Positions 1 through 8,357 of a stretch of 41,505 nucleotides of DNA are shown piece by piece. Below the pieces are notes generated by a model. The model ran no database searches. It was given only the letters and a program-made list of their open reading frames with translations, and was not told the origin of the DNA. The DNA is from Myxococcus sp. (lineage in GTDB: Bacteria > Myxococcota > Myxococcia > Myxococcales > Myxococcaceae): positions 1 to 41,505 of the forward strand of contig JACSRE010000094.1 in the NCBI GenBank assembly GCA_014879945.1. The letters run 5' to 3'. A program made the translations under genes and the position numbers. Within the stretch, counting starts at the first letter, position 1. The number at the start of each line of letters is the position of its first letter.

Positions 1-1
1 A

Positions 2-136
2 GGCGGCGGGAGCTCAGGCGGCGGGAGCTCAGGCGGCGGGAGTTCGGCCGGCGGGAGCTCGGGCGGCGGGAGTTCGGGCGGCGGGAGTTCGGACGGCGGG
101 AGCTCGGGCGGCGGGAGCTCAGGCGGCGGCGCCTCC
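2..136 (+). repeat. 15-bp tandem repeat encoding (GGGSS)n
   Basis: There are eight consecutive 15-bp units related to GGCGGCGGGAGCTCA, plus a ninth degenerate unit at 122-136. Units differ mainly at the Ser wobble bases (agctca, agctcg, agttcg) and at one Gly codon (gcc or gac in units 4 and 7). The unit is a multiple of three, so copy-number change alters linker length without breaking the frame. The array starts at the window edge and may extend further left. Confidence 0.93.
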
Positions 137-610
137 GCCGTTGCCGGGTGCGCCGATGGTAGCCGCGAAGGGCTCGCCGATCTCACGACCTTCCCTGACG
201 TCGCCGCTTGCGCCGGGCCCTGGAGCGGATGGATTGATGAGGCCCCCGCCGCCGCCCTGTGTGCACCCGGGTGGCACGTGTGCCGAGGCCTCGACGCGCC
301 GGTCGGCCGGGTCACCTTTCAGCAGGCCACCTCCTTCCTCGGCTGCTTCGCCTTCGACACGGCCCACGACTGCAACGCCTGCTACCCGACGTGTCGCGGC
401 TCCATTGGGCAGTGCCTGACCTGCTGCGTGCCGAACAACCCGACCGATCCCGACATGGGCGGCGTCGGCGCCAACTGCGTGCAGCTCCCCTTCGGCTCGG
501 GCGCGTCGTGCCTGGCGAGCGGGCGCGTCGACGCCTCGCAGAACACCACCGGCTGCCAGTGGAACCCGATGATCACCGGCGTCACCTGCTGTCGCGACGG
601 CGCGACGTGA
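2..610 (+). CDS. Cys-rich exported protein with Gly/Ser repeat linker (5' end outside window)
   Basis: Only the C-terminal 202 residues are present; the reading frame is open from the first base, so the start lies upstream. The visible part begins with about 45 residues of repeated GGGSS units. A compact domain follows, starting AGCADGSREGLADL and containing many cysteines (for example CNACYPTC, CLTCCV and a terminal TCCRD) that would form disulfides outside the cytoplasm. A Gly/Ser linker before a Cys-rich domain is typical of myxobacterial lipoproteins or surface proteins, with the linker lifting the domain off the membrane. The signal peptide or lipobox would be in the missing part. I do not recognise a catalytic motif and assign no function. 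The TGA at 608-610 is followed by 44 bases before the next gene. Confidence 0.8.
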   Translation, partial: GGGSSGGGSSGGGSSAGGSSGGGSSGGGSSDGGSSGGGSSGGGASAVAGCADGSREGLADLTTFPDVAACAGPWSGWIDEAPAAALCAPGWHVCRGLDAPVGRVTFQQATSFLGCFAFDTAHDCNACYPTCRGSIGQCLTCCVPNNPTDPDMGGVGANCVQLPFGSGASCLASGRVDASQNTTGCQWNPMITGVTCCRDGAT

Positions 611-654
611 GGGCCCGATTGCAGACGCCGGGCAGATGAGGTTGAAGGCGCTCC

Positions 655-1410
655 ATGGGTACCCACGACGCGACGACCGTCAACCGCGACTACTACGAGC
701 GCACCACCGCTGGCCGGGAGGACTACTGGCGCAAGATGGCGGCGCCCCGGCACCGCGTCGAGGTGATGCGTGAGGTCGTCCGCTCGCTCAACCCCACCGC
801 CGTGGTCGATCTGGGCTGCGGCAACGGCGTGCTGATGACCGAGCTGCGCGACGTCGCCCCGAACGCGCAGTGGAGCGGGCTCGACCTCTCTCGGCCCCAG
901 GTCGCCGAGAACGTGAGGTTGCTGCCGTGGGGCACCTTCCTCGACGGGAACCTCGAGCATCCCTTCCCCGACGACTTCGCCTGGCTCGGCAAGTTCGATC
1001 TCGCGATCGCCACCGAGGTGATCGAGCACCTCGACTCGCCCGGCACGTTCCTCGAGAACGCGGGCCGGCTGCTCAAGCCCGGCGGCACCCTCGTGCTCTC
1101 GACCCAGTCGGGCCCCATTCGCGAGACCGAGCAGCGCGTCGGCCACCGTCGTCACTACAGCCAGCGCGAGATGTCCGAGCTGCTGACCCAGCACCGCTTC
1201 ACCCCGGTGCGGGTGTGGAACACGGGCTTCCCCTTTCACGATCTCTCGAAGTGGTACGCGAACCTCAACCCCGATCAGTCGATGTCGCAGTTCGGCGAGG
1301 GGGCCTACGGGTTCAAAGAGAACGCCGTGTGTGCGGCGCTGCGGCTGGCGTTCAAGTTCAACTCGCCCTCCACCGGCGCGCAGCTCTTCGCGATCGCCCG
1401 AAAGGCCTGA
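655..1410 (+). CDS. class I SAM-dependent methyltransferase
   Basis: This 251-residue protein has a Rossmann methyltransferase fold. Motif I is VDLGCGNG at residues 51-58, followed by the acidic GLDLS strand end, and later by ATEVIEHLDSPGTFLENAG and LKPGGTLVLST, the usual motif II/III signature of the Methyltransf_11/23 group. It has no signal peptide or membrane segment, so it acts in the cytoplasm. The acceptor cannot be read from sequence. Its position directly before a polytopic glycosyltransferase-like gene, only 4 bases away, suggests a sugar, lipid-linked glycan or polyprenyl-linked intermediate. The ATG at 655 is the first start in frame after a 44-base gap from the preceding gene. 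Confidence 0.85.
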   Translation: MGTHDATTVNRDYYERTTAGREDYWRKMAAPRHRVEVMREVVRSLNPTAVVDLGCGNGVLMTELRDVAPNAQWSGLDLSRPQVAENVRLLPWGTFLDGNLEHPFPDDFAWLGKFDLAIATEVIEHLDSPGTFLENAGRLLKPGGTLVLSTQSGPIRETEQRVGHRRHYSQREMSELLTQHRFTPVRVWNTGFPFHDLSKWYANLNPDQSMSQFGEGAYGFKENAVCAALRLAFKFNSPSTGAQLFAIARKA

Positions 1411-1414
1411 ACGC

Positions 1415-2953
1415 GTGGCAGCCGTTGGAGCGGCGCGGCGCCGGCACCTGCGTCGCGTGGGCGTCGCCTTCACAGGCGCGTGTCTGCTGGCCGGCTTCCT
1501 CGTTCGAGCGTGGGGCGGGTGGCACGGCTACTTCGCCGACGACGAGTCGCTCTTCTGGGCCACCGGCGTTCAGCTCGCGCGGGGTGAGATCTTCCCGCTC
1601 GTCGGGCCACCCATCAGCGGCTCGCCCGCGGGCCTGCCGGGGCCGCTGTTCTACTGGGTGTGCGCGCTGCCGGCGCTCGTCTCGCCGCACCCGTATGCGC
1701 AGAGCCTCTTCTACGCGCTGCTCTCACAGCTCGGCGTGCTCGCGTTCGCGGCCATCGTGCGGCGGTGGTGGGGGCTTCGAACGGCGGCGGTCTTCCTGGC
1801 GCTGAGCATCGCGATGCCGTACCTCGTCGCCTACGCCGACCGGATCTGGGCCGGAAACCTCTTCTTCCCTCTAGCGGCCCTGGTGGCGTGGCTGACCTCC
1901 CGGCTGGTGGCCCGGCCGACGCGGCGCGCCGAAGCGTTCGTCCTCGGCGCGCTCGCGGTCGCGATGCCCCAGCTGCACCTCTCGACCGTTCACCTGGTGC
2001 TCCTCGCGGGCGTCGCGCTGCTCGCGTTTCGGGTGCGGGTGAGCTTCCGATGGCTGGTCGCCGGCGCGGTGGTGGGCGCGCTGTTCTACACCCCGTACCT
2101 CGTGCACGAACTGCGCACCGGCTTCTCGAACACCCTCGCGATACGCGCACACGCCGCAGGGGCCCCTGAACGAACGGTCTCGGCCCTCGGCAGCCTCTAC
2201 GCGTCGTTCTTCGGGCTCGCGACCACCGACCTCTCGTACCTGTTCGCCCGCGGCTATTGGTACAGCTTCAACCACTTCACCTTCTGGAAGGGGAACGGCG
2301 TCGCCACGATGAGCCAGCTCTACGAGCAAGCCGGGTCGCGCCCGGTGCTCTGGCTCTCACACGGGCTGACGTGGCTCCTGCAACTGTGCGGCCTGGTGGT
2401 GCTGATCGTTCGGGTCTTCAGGCGTCGACGCGTCGATCTGCCGACGCTCTTCCTCTTCGTCGCGCTGGCCGACATCACCGCCCTCTACCTGCTCTCGGGC
2501 AAGTCCGGGTACGTGCACTACACGACGATCGTGCTCCCGCTCGCGCTGCTCCCGATGCTCGCGGTGTTCAGGGCGATCCCTCGCCGGGCGTGGAGGTTCG
2601 CCGCGCCCGCGCTGCTCGCCGTCGTGCTTTCGGCCTCTGGCCTGGTGCTCCACCACTTCTACCTCGGCCTCGAGGGCACCATTCCTGATCAGCTCGCGAT
2701 CGTGCGCCGGGTGCACCAGGAGCGCGCCGGCCGCCCGTGGGCCTTCGTCGGCGGCTCGCAGTGGATCTTCGGCAACGCCTACGCCCGGCTCTCAGACGTG
2801 CTCGAGAAGACCCCCTGGACGCCTCAGGCCACCGCGGCGCCGGCCGACACCTTCGTCGTCTTCACCCGCAAGGACTGGGACGTCGGGCCTCGGCCAGGGC
2901 TGGTGCCGATCGAGGTCCTGCCGCACCTGGTGCTCACGCGCGTCGTGCGCTGA
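1415..2953 (+). CDS. polytopic GT-C type glycosyltransferase-like membrane protein
   Basis: The frame stays open further upstream, but that part overlaps the methyltransferase. I place the start at GTG 1415, four bases after the upstream stop, behind an AAAGG sequence, giving 512 residues. A first membrane helix (about residues 16-33) is followed by the loop motif YFADDESLFWA with D42, D43 and E44. GT-C enzymes such as the GT39/ArnT group place their catalytic acidic residues in this first external loop. About ten further hydrophobic segments follow, then a short C-terminal soluble tail. Such enzymes take a sugar from a polyprenyl phosphate and transfer it on the outer face of the inner membrane. 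The donor and acceptor are unknown. It probably forms an operon with the methyltransferase before it. Confidence 0.75.
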   Translation: MAAVGAARRRHLRRVGVAFTGACLLAGFLVRAWGGWHGYFADDESLFWATGVQLARGEIFPLVGPPISGSPAGLPGPLFYWVCALPALVSPHPYAQSLFYALLSQLGVLAFAAIVRRWWGLRTAAVFLALSIAMPYLVAYADRIWAGNLFFPLAALVAWLTSRLVARPTRRAEAFVLGALAVAMPQLHLSTVHLVLLAGVALLAFRVRVSFRWLVAGAVVGALFYTPYLVHELRTGFSNTLAIRAHAAGAPERTVSALGSLYASFFGLATTDLSYLFARGYWYSFNHFTFWKGNGVATMSQLYEQAGSRPVLWLSHGLTWLLQLCGLVVLIVRVFRRRRVDLPTLFLFVALADITALYLLSGKSGYVHYTTIVLPLALLPMLAVFRAIPRRAWRFAAPALLAVVLSASGLVLHHFYLGLEGTIPDQLAIVRRVHQERAGRPWAFVGGSQWIFGNAYARLSDVLEKTPWTPQATAAPADTFVVFTRKDWDVGPRPGLVPIEVLPHLVLTRVVR

Positions 2954-2957
2954 GCCG

Positions 2958-4380
2958 CTACCGCCGCCCCCAGACCTTGAAGCCGTAGCGATCGAACAGC
3001 AGGGTGAACTCCGTGGCGAGCCGGGGTGGCCTCTGGTGTTTGCGTGAGTCGACCACCACGACCTCCGACGCCGCGATCTGCGCGTCGAGATCGTCAGGGA
3101 CGACGGGCGCCGCGCACGGCGTGAAGTAGAGGGGCTCCCAGCGTCGGTTGAGCTCGAGCGGCGTCAGGCGCTCGACCCCGCACACCATCACCAGCGCCGT
3201 GGGCGTGTCGCTCTGGAGCCGCGCGGGGTCGACCGCTGTGACGAAGGTGCCATCGCCGACCGACCACGCTTCGCGCCCGGTCAACTGCGCGAGTCGGTAG
3301 AACACGAGATCGTCGCCGATCGCCGAGTGGCCAAGCGGGGGCCCGGACCAATACAAGTGGGTCACGCCCAGCGCCTCAAGGCCCGAAGCGGCCTGCTTCA
3401 TCGAGCCCCACAGCGCCCAGTTGATCCCGCCTTGCCGCGCCAGGTGATCGCGCACTGCTCGACGGCCGAGGCCGAGGTGCAGGTGGTGATCGTGCACCAG
3501 CACCCGCGCGTCGTGGGGGAGTTGGGGGCGCGCGCGAGAGATGGCGAAGTGCTGAGCGATCAGCTCTTCGGGTGCCTCGCGCCGCGACGAGGCGATCAGG
3601 TCGATGACGGAGTGCAGCGGGTTCGCGTGCAGCATGCCGTGCGCAGGCAGGGTCCACAGATCTGCCGTGTGCAGCACCTGAAACGCCATCAAGGCGAGCA
3701 GCACCGGCCTGGCAGCCAGAGATGCACGCCAGACGCTGGTGAAGACGACGGCGACGACGACGGCCGCCCAGGGCACCAGCGCCTGCAGGTACCGGTCCTG
3801 GTGCTGCGTCAGGTACCAGATCGGTACCGCCGCGAGGGTCGCCGCCGACAGGGAGAGCAGGGCTCGTCTCCGGCGCGCAAAGGGACTCAGCGCGACGGCG
3901 ATCAGGAAGAGCGAGCCGAACACCGGGCGCTCGCCGTGGAACGTCCCAGTCGTGCGCCTCGAAGCCGAAGCGGGCTGTCGCCTTCCCCGCCGCCTTCAGC
4001 TTCTCGGGCCAGGTGCCCTTTGGCGTCCAGGCCTTGTCCGTGAAGGTGGTGTCGATGCCCTCGACGAGCGGCGTCGACGGGAAGATCTTCGAGAGGTGCG
4101 GGTAGACGGGGTTGTGGTGCCAGACGCTGTTGAGCAACCAGTGCGGTGACGACACCAGCAGGCCCATCGCCACGACGACGCCCACCGCGCGGGCGACCCC
4201 CGGCTGCTTGCGACCGAGCGCCCACGCCAGCCGCGCCAGCACCAGGGCCGCCGGCCCGAGCAGCAAGAAGACCGCCTGGTACTTGGTCATCGCGGCCGCC
4301 CCCGACAGCGCGCCCAGCACGGCCCCGGTCGAGAGCGTCGGCTGTCTCCAGAAGCGTCGCAGCGACAGCGCCAGCGGCAC
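2958..4380 (-). pseudogene. GT-C membrane glycosyltransferase-like gene, frameshifted and lacking its 5' end
   Basis: Two minus-strand reading frames together make one protein. The upstream part (4380 down to about 3943) encodes membrane helices of GT39 type, including AAAMTKYQAVFLLLG, and runs to EAHDWD. The downstream part (about 3941 to 2958) continues with FHGERPVFGSLFL, more helices and a C-terminal soluble domain. The frame changes at about position 3942, where one extra base, or two missing ones, separates the halves. The remaining roughly 470 codons also lack the N-terminal loop carrying the catalytic acidic residues: the frame hits a stop at 4426-4428 and the space is occupied by the divergent DUF2079 gene. 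The gene is therefore probably dead, although a sequencing or assembly error could explain either defect. Its 3' end meets the previous gene tail to tail, 4 bases apart. Confidence 0.72.
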
Positions 4381-4400
4381 GGCCTCACGAGCGCCGGCAG

Positions 4401-6128
4401 GTGCTCGCGTCGACGGCCATCGCCGTCATCGCCACCGTCGTCGTCGCGTTCGTCGCCTGGCTGAGGAACCGCCCTTACGCGTGGGTCGGCCTCGAGTGGT
4501 TGGCGCGCCTGGGCAGCCCCCTGCTCGTGCTGCCGTTGGCGGCCCCGCTCTTCCGTCGCGACTTTGCCGAGACGCCGCAGGCGGCCGTGCTGCTGGCGAT
4601 CGTCGTGCTGCTGACCGAGCGCTTCATGCGGGCGGCGCTCGCAGCGTGGGCCGAACGCCCGACCGCCTCGCCCGTCACCGACGACGCCTCGTGGTGGTCA
4701 CGGCGCCCGAGGCTGGGGCTCGCGTTGATCATCGCCGCGGCCCTCGCGCAGGGGCTCTACATGAGCGTCTACGCCGTCTGGTCGCACCAGCGCTTCGGCA
4801 CCTTCGGGTACGATCTCGGCCAGTACCACTCCATCTTCGCGAACACGCTGGCTGGCCGCCCCCTGCACGTGCCCGCGCTCGGGTGGGACTACGACTGGGG
4901 TGAGCTGCTCAACGGGCACGCCGACCTCGGCACGTTCTACATGTTGCCGATCTTCGCGCTCTACCCGAGGGCGCCCACGCTGCTGGTGATGCAGTCGGTG
5001 ATGATCGCCTCGGCGGCGGTGCCCCTGTTCCTGCTCGCGCGCCGCCACCTCTCGACGGGCTGGGGCCTGGTGCTGGGCCTCGCGTGGCTGGGCTACCCGC
5101 CGCTCCATGGAGCGCAGTTGTACGACGTGCACATGCAGCCGTTCGGCATGTCGTGGGCCATGTGGGCCGTGAGCGCCGTCGACGCGCGACGCTTCAAGAC
5201 CTATTGGGTCTTCTTCACGCTCGCGATCCTCTGCCGTGAAGACGTGTCGATCGGCCTGTGCATGCTCGGCGCGTTCCTCTGGCTGTCGGGCCACCGGCCC
5301 CGCACGGGCTTCGCGACGGCGCTGCTGTCGGGCTGCTACTTCCTGGTGCTTGGGTTCAGCATCATGAAGAGCTCGTACTTCGCCGACGCCTTCAAGGAAC
5401 TCTACCCGGTCGGCGAGCACGGCTTCGGCGCGGTGCTGGTGACGATCGCGTCGAACCCTGCCTTCTACGCCAAGTCGCTCATCACCTGGGAGAAGCTGCG
5501 GTACGCGCTGCAGGTCTTCGCGCCGCTCGCCTTCCTGCCGCTCCGCCGGCCCGCGCTCTACGCGGTGCTGGTGCCCGGCCTCCTGTTGACGCTCACCACG
5601 ACGGCGTACGCGCCGACGATCTCGATCAGCTTTCAGTACGTCAGCAACTGGGCGAACTACTCGTTCGCGGCGGCGGTGGTGGTGCTCACGCTCTACGGCG
5701 CCGACGCCGTGGGTCGCCGTCGTCGCCTCGCGGCGGGCGTCACGCTGGCCATGGGTATTCTGCTCGCGAACCAGCAGTGGGGCGCGTGGACGCCGAGCCC
5801 CGTGGTGCGCGGCGGGTTCCTCGACGTGCCCTTCCTCGCTCCCAGCGCGGCCGATCTGCAGCGCGACGCCGACCTGCAGGAGCTGATGAAGCAGGTGCCG
5901 CCGGACGCCAGGCTGTGCTCGTCCGACAAGACCCAGCCGCACGTGACGTGGCACCTGGGCAACTGGTCGCTGCGCGACGCGCTCTACGACTGCGAGTTTC
6001 TGCTCTTCACCGACGTCATCGGCGATCTCGGGAACGACCGCGGCGCGCGCGCCATCGCGACGGGCGAGTACGCCATCGTCCAGCAGGTCCGCGGCGTGAC
6101 GCTCTGCCGACGCGTGCCGAAGCCCTGA
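4401..6128 (+). CDS. DUF2079 family polytopic membrane protein
   Basis: The frame is open well upstream, but that part overlaps the opposite-strand gene remnant. The GTG at 4401 lies just before the first membrane helix and gives 575 residues. After three N-terminal helices comes the loop FGYDLGQYHSIFANTLAGRP, then NGHADLGTFYMLPIFALYP and a helix with LLVMQSVMIASAAVPLFLL. This order of Asp-containing loop, His/Asp motif and following helices is what I know of DUF2079 proteins, which belong to the wider GT-C glycosyltransferase-like group. The C-terminal 130 residues are soluble and probably periplasmic (LCSSDKTQPHVTWH). It lies in a glycan gene cluster, so a role in sugar transfer is likely but unproven. 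No clear ribosome binding site is visible, so the start is uncertain. Confidence 0.75.
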   Translation: MLASTAIAVIATVVVAFVAWLRNRPYAWVGLEWLARLGSPLLVLPLAAPLFRRDFAETPQAAVLLAIVVLLTERFMRAALAAWAERPTASPVTDDASWWSRRPRLGLALIIAAALAQGLYMSVYAVWSHQRFGTFGYDLGQYHSIFANTLAGRPLHVPALGWDYDWGELLNGHADLGTFYMLPIFALYPRAPTLLVMQSVMIASAAVPLFLLARRHLSTGWGLVLGLAWLGYPPLHGAQLYDVHMQPFGMSWAMWAVSAVDARRFKTYWVFFTLAILCREDVSIGLCMLGAFLWLSGHRPRTGFATALLSGCYFLVLGFSIMKSSYFADAFKELYPVGEHGFGAVLVTIASNPAFYAKSLITWEKLRYALQVFAPLAFLPLRRPALYAVLVPGLLLTLTTTAYAPTISISFQYVSNWANYSFAAAVVVLTLYGADAVGRRRRLAAGVTLAMGILLANQQWGAWTPSPVVRGGFLDVPFLAPSAADLQRDADLQELMKQVPPDARLCSSDKTQPHVTWHLGNWSLRDALYDCEFLLFTDVIGDLGNDRGARAIATGEYAIVQQVRGVTLCRRVPKP

Positions 6129-6152
6129 GTCAGCCGGGCAATCTCACCCACC

Positions 6153-7517
6153 TCAGGTCGCGGGGGCCTTTGCCCGCTCGGGCCAGCTCGCGGCCGCGAG
6201 GGCCAGGAAGACCAGCGCGTAGTAGTAGTAGTTGCAGAACGCTTGGCGCGCGAAGAGGAAGAACCAGACGTGCACCGCGGCCAGGCCCCACGACAGGCGA
6301 GGCAGTGACCGCCCCGCGCGCCACCACACCCACGCCGCCGCCCCGGCCGACAGGAGCAACGTGAGCATCGTGAACGGGCCATAGAGCGCCCTGAGCGCCT
6401 CGTGGCCCTGCACGCCCTCGGCTTCGCCGCGCAGCGCCACCAGGGTCAACGCGTCGGCGCGCGGCGCCTGATCGGCCCACAGCCCGAACATGGAGTTCCA
6501 GAAGGCCGAGGCGTCCATCGCCACGAAGGGGAGCAGGAAGGCGCCTGCCGTCGCCGCGGCGCCGATGACGAAGCGCCGGGCCCCCTTGAGCCCCTCGGCG
6601 CGCAGCACCCAGAGGCCGATCAACCCCACCGCGACGATGGCGTAGGTCTTCACCGCGAAGGCGAAGCCCAGCGCGACGCCGGCGAGCGCGAGGCGGCGCT
6701 CCTGCAGCGCCAGCACACACAGCGCGAGCGCCGCCATCAGGAGCGGGTCGACCCAGGACTGCTCGAGCACGAACAGCCCGATGGGGTTGGTGGCCCAGAC
6801 CAGCGCCACGGCGCCGCCGAGAGCGAGATCTTTCGTGCGCCGATACGTCAAGGCACCAAGGGTGAGCGTCAAGACTCCTTCGGCGATGAGCAACCCCACC
6901 CTGACGTCGTGCTGCCCACCGAACACCTTCGCCCACAGCGTCGACCAGAGGAGAAACGACGGCCCGTACGGCATGCCCGGCTTGTAGTTGTACGCTCCCG
7001 CATAGATGTCGGCGTACTGCTGCGCGTAGGGGTTCTTGCCCGCGAGAATGTGGTCGACGGCTGAGACGCTCGAGGTCCACACGTCGATGAAAGGCGTGGG
7101 CGACGCGCGAATCACCAGCGCCTTGCCGACGAGCATGGCGATGACGGCGACCCCCACGAACACCGCCGGCAGCCACCGCGCCCCGCGGAACCGGGAGAGC
7201 ACTTCACGCTGGCTCGCCCCGACGAGCGCGAGCACCGTCGTGAACACGGTGACGATGAGCGCGAGCCGCACCCCCTTGAGCGGCTCGACCTCGCGCGCGT
7301 AGATCATCTGGTTCCCTGCGGTGAGAATCGCGAGGTTCACCAGTGAACACGCGAGCACCACCGGCGCCTCGAGCACCCTCGCCTGGGCCTTCGCCCGGCC
7401 GACGCCCCACAACACCAGGCCGGCCCCCGTCAGCACCACCACCGAGCCGGCCCCGTAGTGCCCGTGGGAGACGACCAACACCATCGACAACCCCACGTAT
7501 AGAACGAGCGCGAGCAC
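6153..7517 (-). CDS. polytopic GT-C/GT87-like mannosyltransferase-type membrane protein
   Basis: The open frame extends to 7718 but would overlap the divergent methyltransferase start at 7617. I therefore choose the GTG at 7517, which is directly followed by a membrane helix (454 residues). No good ribosome binding site is seen, so a nearby start is possible. The protein has about eleven hydrophobic segments. A large external loop near residues 145-190 contains FIDVWTSS, GKNPYAQQY and MPYGPSFLL. This arrangement of an Asp, then a NPY motif, then YGP is common in GT87 and related polyprenyl-phosphate-sugar dependent transferases. A later helix ends NPIGLFVLEQSWVDPLL. The predicted role is sugar transfer on the outer face of the inner membrane; the substrate is unknown. 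The gene is divergent from the methyltransferase at 7617. Confidence 0.7.
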   Translation of the reverse strand: MLALVLYVGLSMVLVVSHGHYGAGSVVVLTGAGLVLWGVGRAKAQARVLEAPVVLACSLVNLAILTAGNQMIYAREVEPLKGVRLALIVTVFTTVLALVGASQREVLSRFRGARWLPAVFVGVAVIAMLVGKALVIRASPTPFIDVWTSSVSAVDHILAGKNPYAQQYADIYAGAYNYKPGMPYGPSFLLWSTLWAKVFGGQHDVRVGLLIAEGVLTLTLGALTYRRTKDLALGGAVALVWATNPIGLFVLEQSWVDPLLMAALALCVLALQERRLALAGVALGFAFAVKTYAIVAVGLIGLWVLRAEGLKGARRFVIGAAATAGAFLLPFVAMDASAFWNSMFGLWADQAPRADALTLVALRGEAEGVQGHEALRALYGPFTMLTLLLSAGAAAWVWWRAGRSLPRLSWGLAAVHVWFFLFARQAFCNYYYYALVFLALAAASWPERAKAPAT

Positions 7518-7552
7518 GCGGGCAATGTACCCAATCGATCGGGCACCCCAAC

Positions 7553-7578
7553 GAGTTTTGCAGTCGAGTTTTGCAGTC
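7553..7578. repeat. perfect 13-bp tandem duplication between divergent genes
   Basis: The sequence GAGTTTTGCAGTC occurs twice back to back (7553-7565 and 7566-7578) in the 99-base gap between the divergent genes starting at 7517 and 7617. It is more AT-rich than its surroundings. It could be a paired protein-binding site or a recent slippage duplication. Confidence 0.85.
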
Positions 7579-7616
7579 GGTGGTGTGCGCGGCCGACTCG
7601 GTGTAGAGAGGCAGGC

Positions 7617-8354
7617 ATGGACCAGGTCGTCTACCAGGAGCTGGCGAGCCTCGACGAGAACGACTGGTGGTGGTTCCTCGGGCGCCGGGCGATCATTCGC
7701 GAGACGCTGGAGCGACACCTGCGGCCGCGCGCTGCGAGGCGCGTTCTCGACGCGGGCTGCGGGAGCGGTGGGAACCTGCCCATGCTGCGTCGCTTCGGAG
7801 CCGTCACCGGGCTCGAGCCGTCGCCCATCGCCGTAGAGGCCGCCCGGCGGCGCTGTGGCGACGCCGTGCGGGTGGTCCAGGGCACGATTCCCGAGGGACT
7901 ACCGCAAGAGGCGTTTGAGCTGATTGGCCTGTTCGACGTGCTGGAGCACCTCGCGGAGCCGGTGCCTGCGCTGTCGGCGATTCGCGAGCGTCTGACCCCT
8001 GACGGCCAGCTTGTGATCACCGTGCCCGCGTTTCAGTTTCTCTGGAGCAAGCACGATGAGATCAACCACCACTTCCGTCGGTACACCCTTCCCCTGCTCG
8101 CCGCGGAGCTCGCCAGCGCTGGCTTCCAGGTCGACTTCTCGACCTACTACAACATCACGCTCTTTCCGCCGATCGCTGCTGTGCGCCTGCTCCGCAAACT
8201 CCTGCCGGGCAACGAGAGCGACAACGAGGGCTCGCTGACCGGCGGGCTCGCCAACGCGATCCTCTCGCGCACCTTTGCCGCCGAACGGCACCTCGTCAGC
8301 CGGGTGCGGTTCCCGTTCGGTGTCTCGTTGCTGGTGATGGCGTCGCGGCGCTGA
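7617..8354 (+). CDS. class I SAM-dependent methyltransferase (Methyltransf_11/23 type)
   Basis: The protein has 245 residues. It opens with the DENDWWWFLGRRAII segment, a variant of the HWWFxGRR motif common in methyltransferases of polysaccharide clusters. Motif I is VLDAGCGSGG at residues 43-52, followed by GLEPSPIAVEAARRR for cofactor ribose binding and LFDVLEHLAEP for motif II. A later segment, KHDEINHHFRRYTLPLL, resembles the active-site region of this family, which often methylates sugars or lipid-linked intermediates. There is no signal peptide; the hydrophobic stretch around YNITLFPPIAAVRLL is short and amphipathic. The gene ends 3 bases from the oppositely oriented GT-C-like gene. 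Confidence 0.87.
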   Translation: MDQVVYQELASLDENDWWWFLGRRAIIRETLERHLRPRAARRVLDAGCGSGGNLPMLRRFGAVTGLEPSPIAVEAARRRCGDAVRVVQGTIPEGLPQEAFELIGLFDVLEHLAEPVPALSAIRERLTPDGQLVITVPAFQFLWSKHDEINHHFRRYTLPLLAAELASAGFQVDFSTYYNITLFPPIAAVRLLRKLLPGNESDNEGSLTGGLANAILSRTFAAERHLVSRVRFPFGVSLLVMASRR

Positions 8355-8357
8355 ACG

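Noticed and set aside
1331-1414. The upstream extension of the first GT-C gene, starting inside the methyltransferase.
   Set aside because: The extra residues are Ser/Arg/Pro-rich shadow sequence. GTG 1415, just after the upstream stop, is better placed before the first helix.
4146-4400. The N-terminal extension of the DUF2079 open frame.
   Set aside because: It encodes a Pro/Arg/Ala-rich string that overlaps the opposite-strand gene remnant; GTG 4401 directly precedes the first membrane helix.
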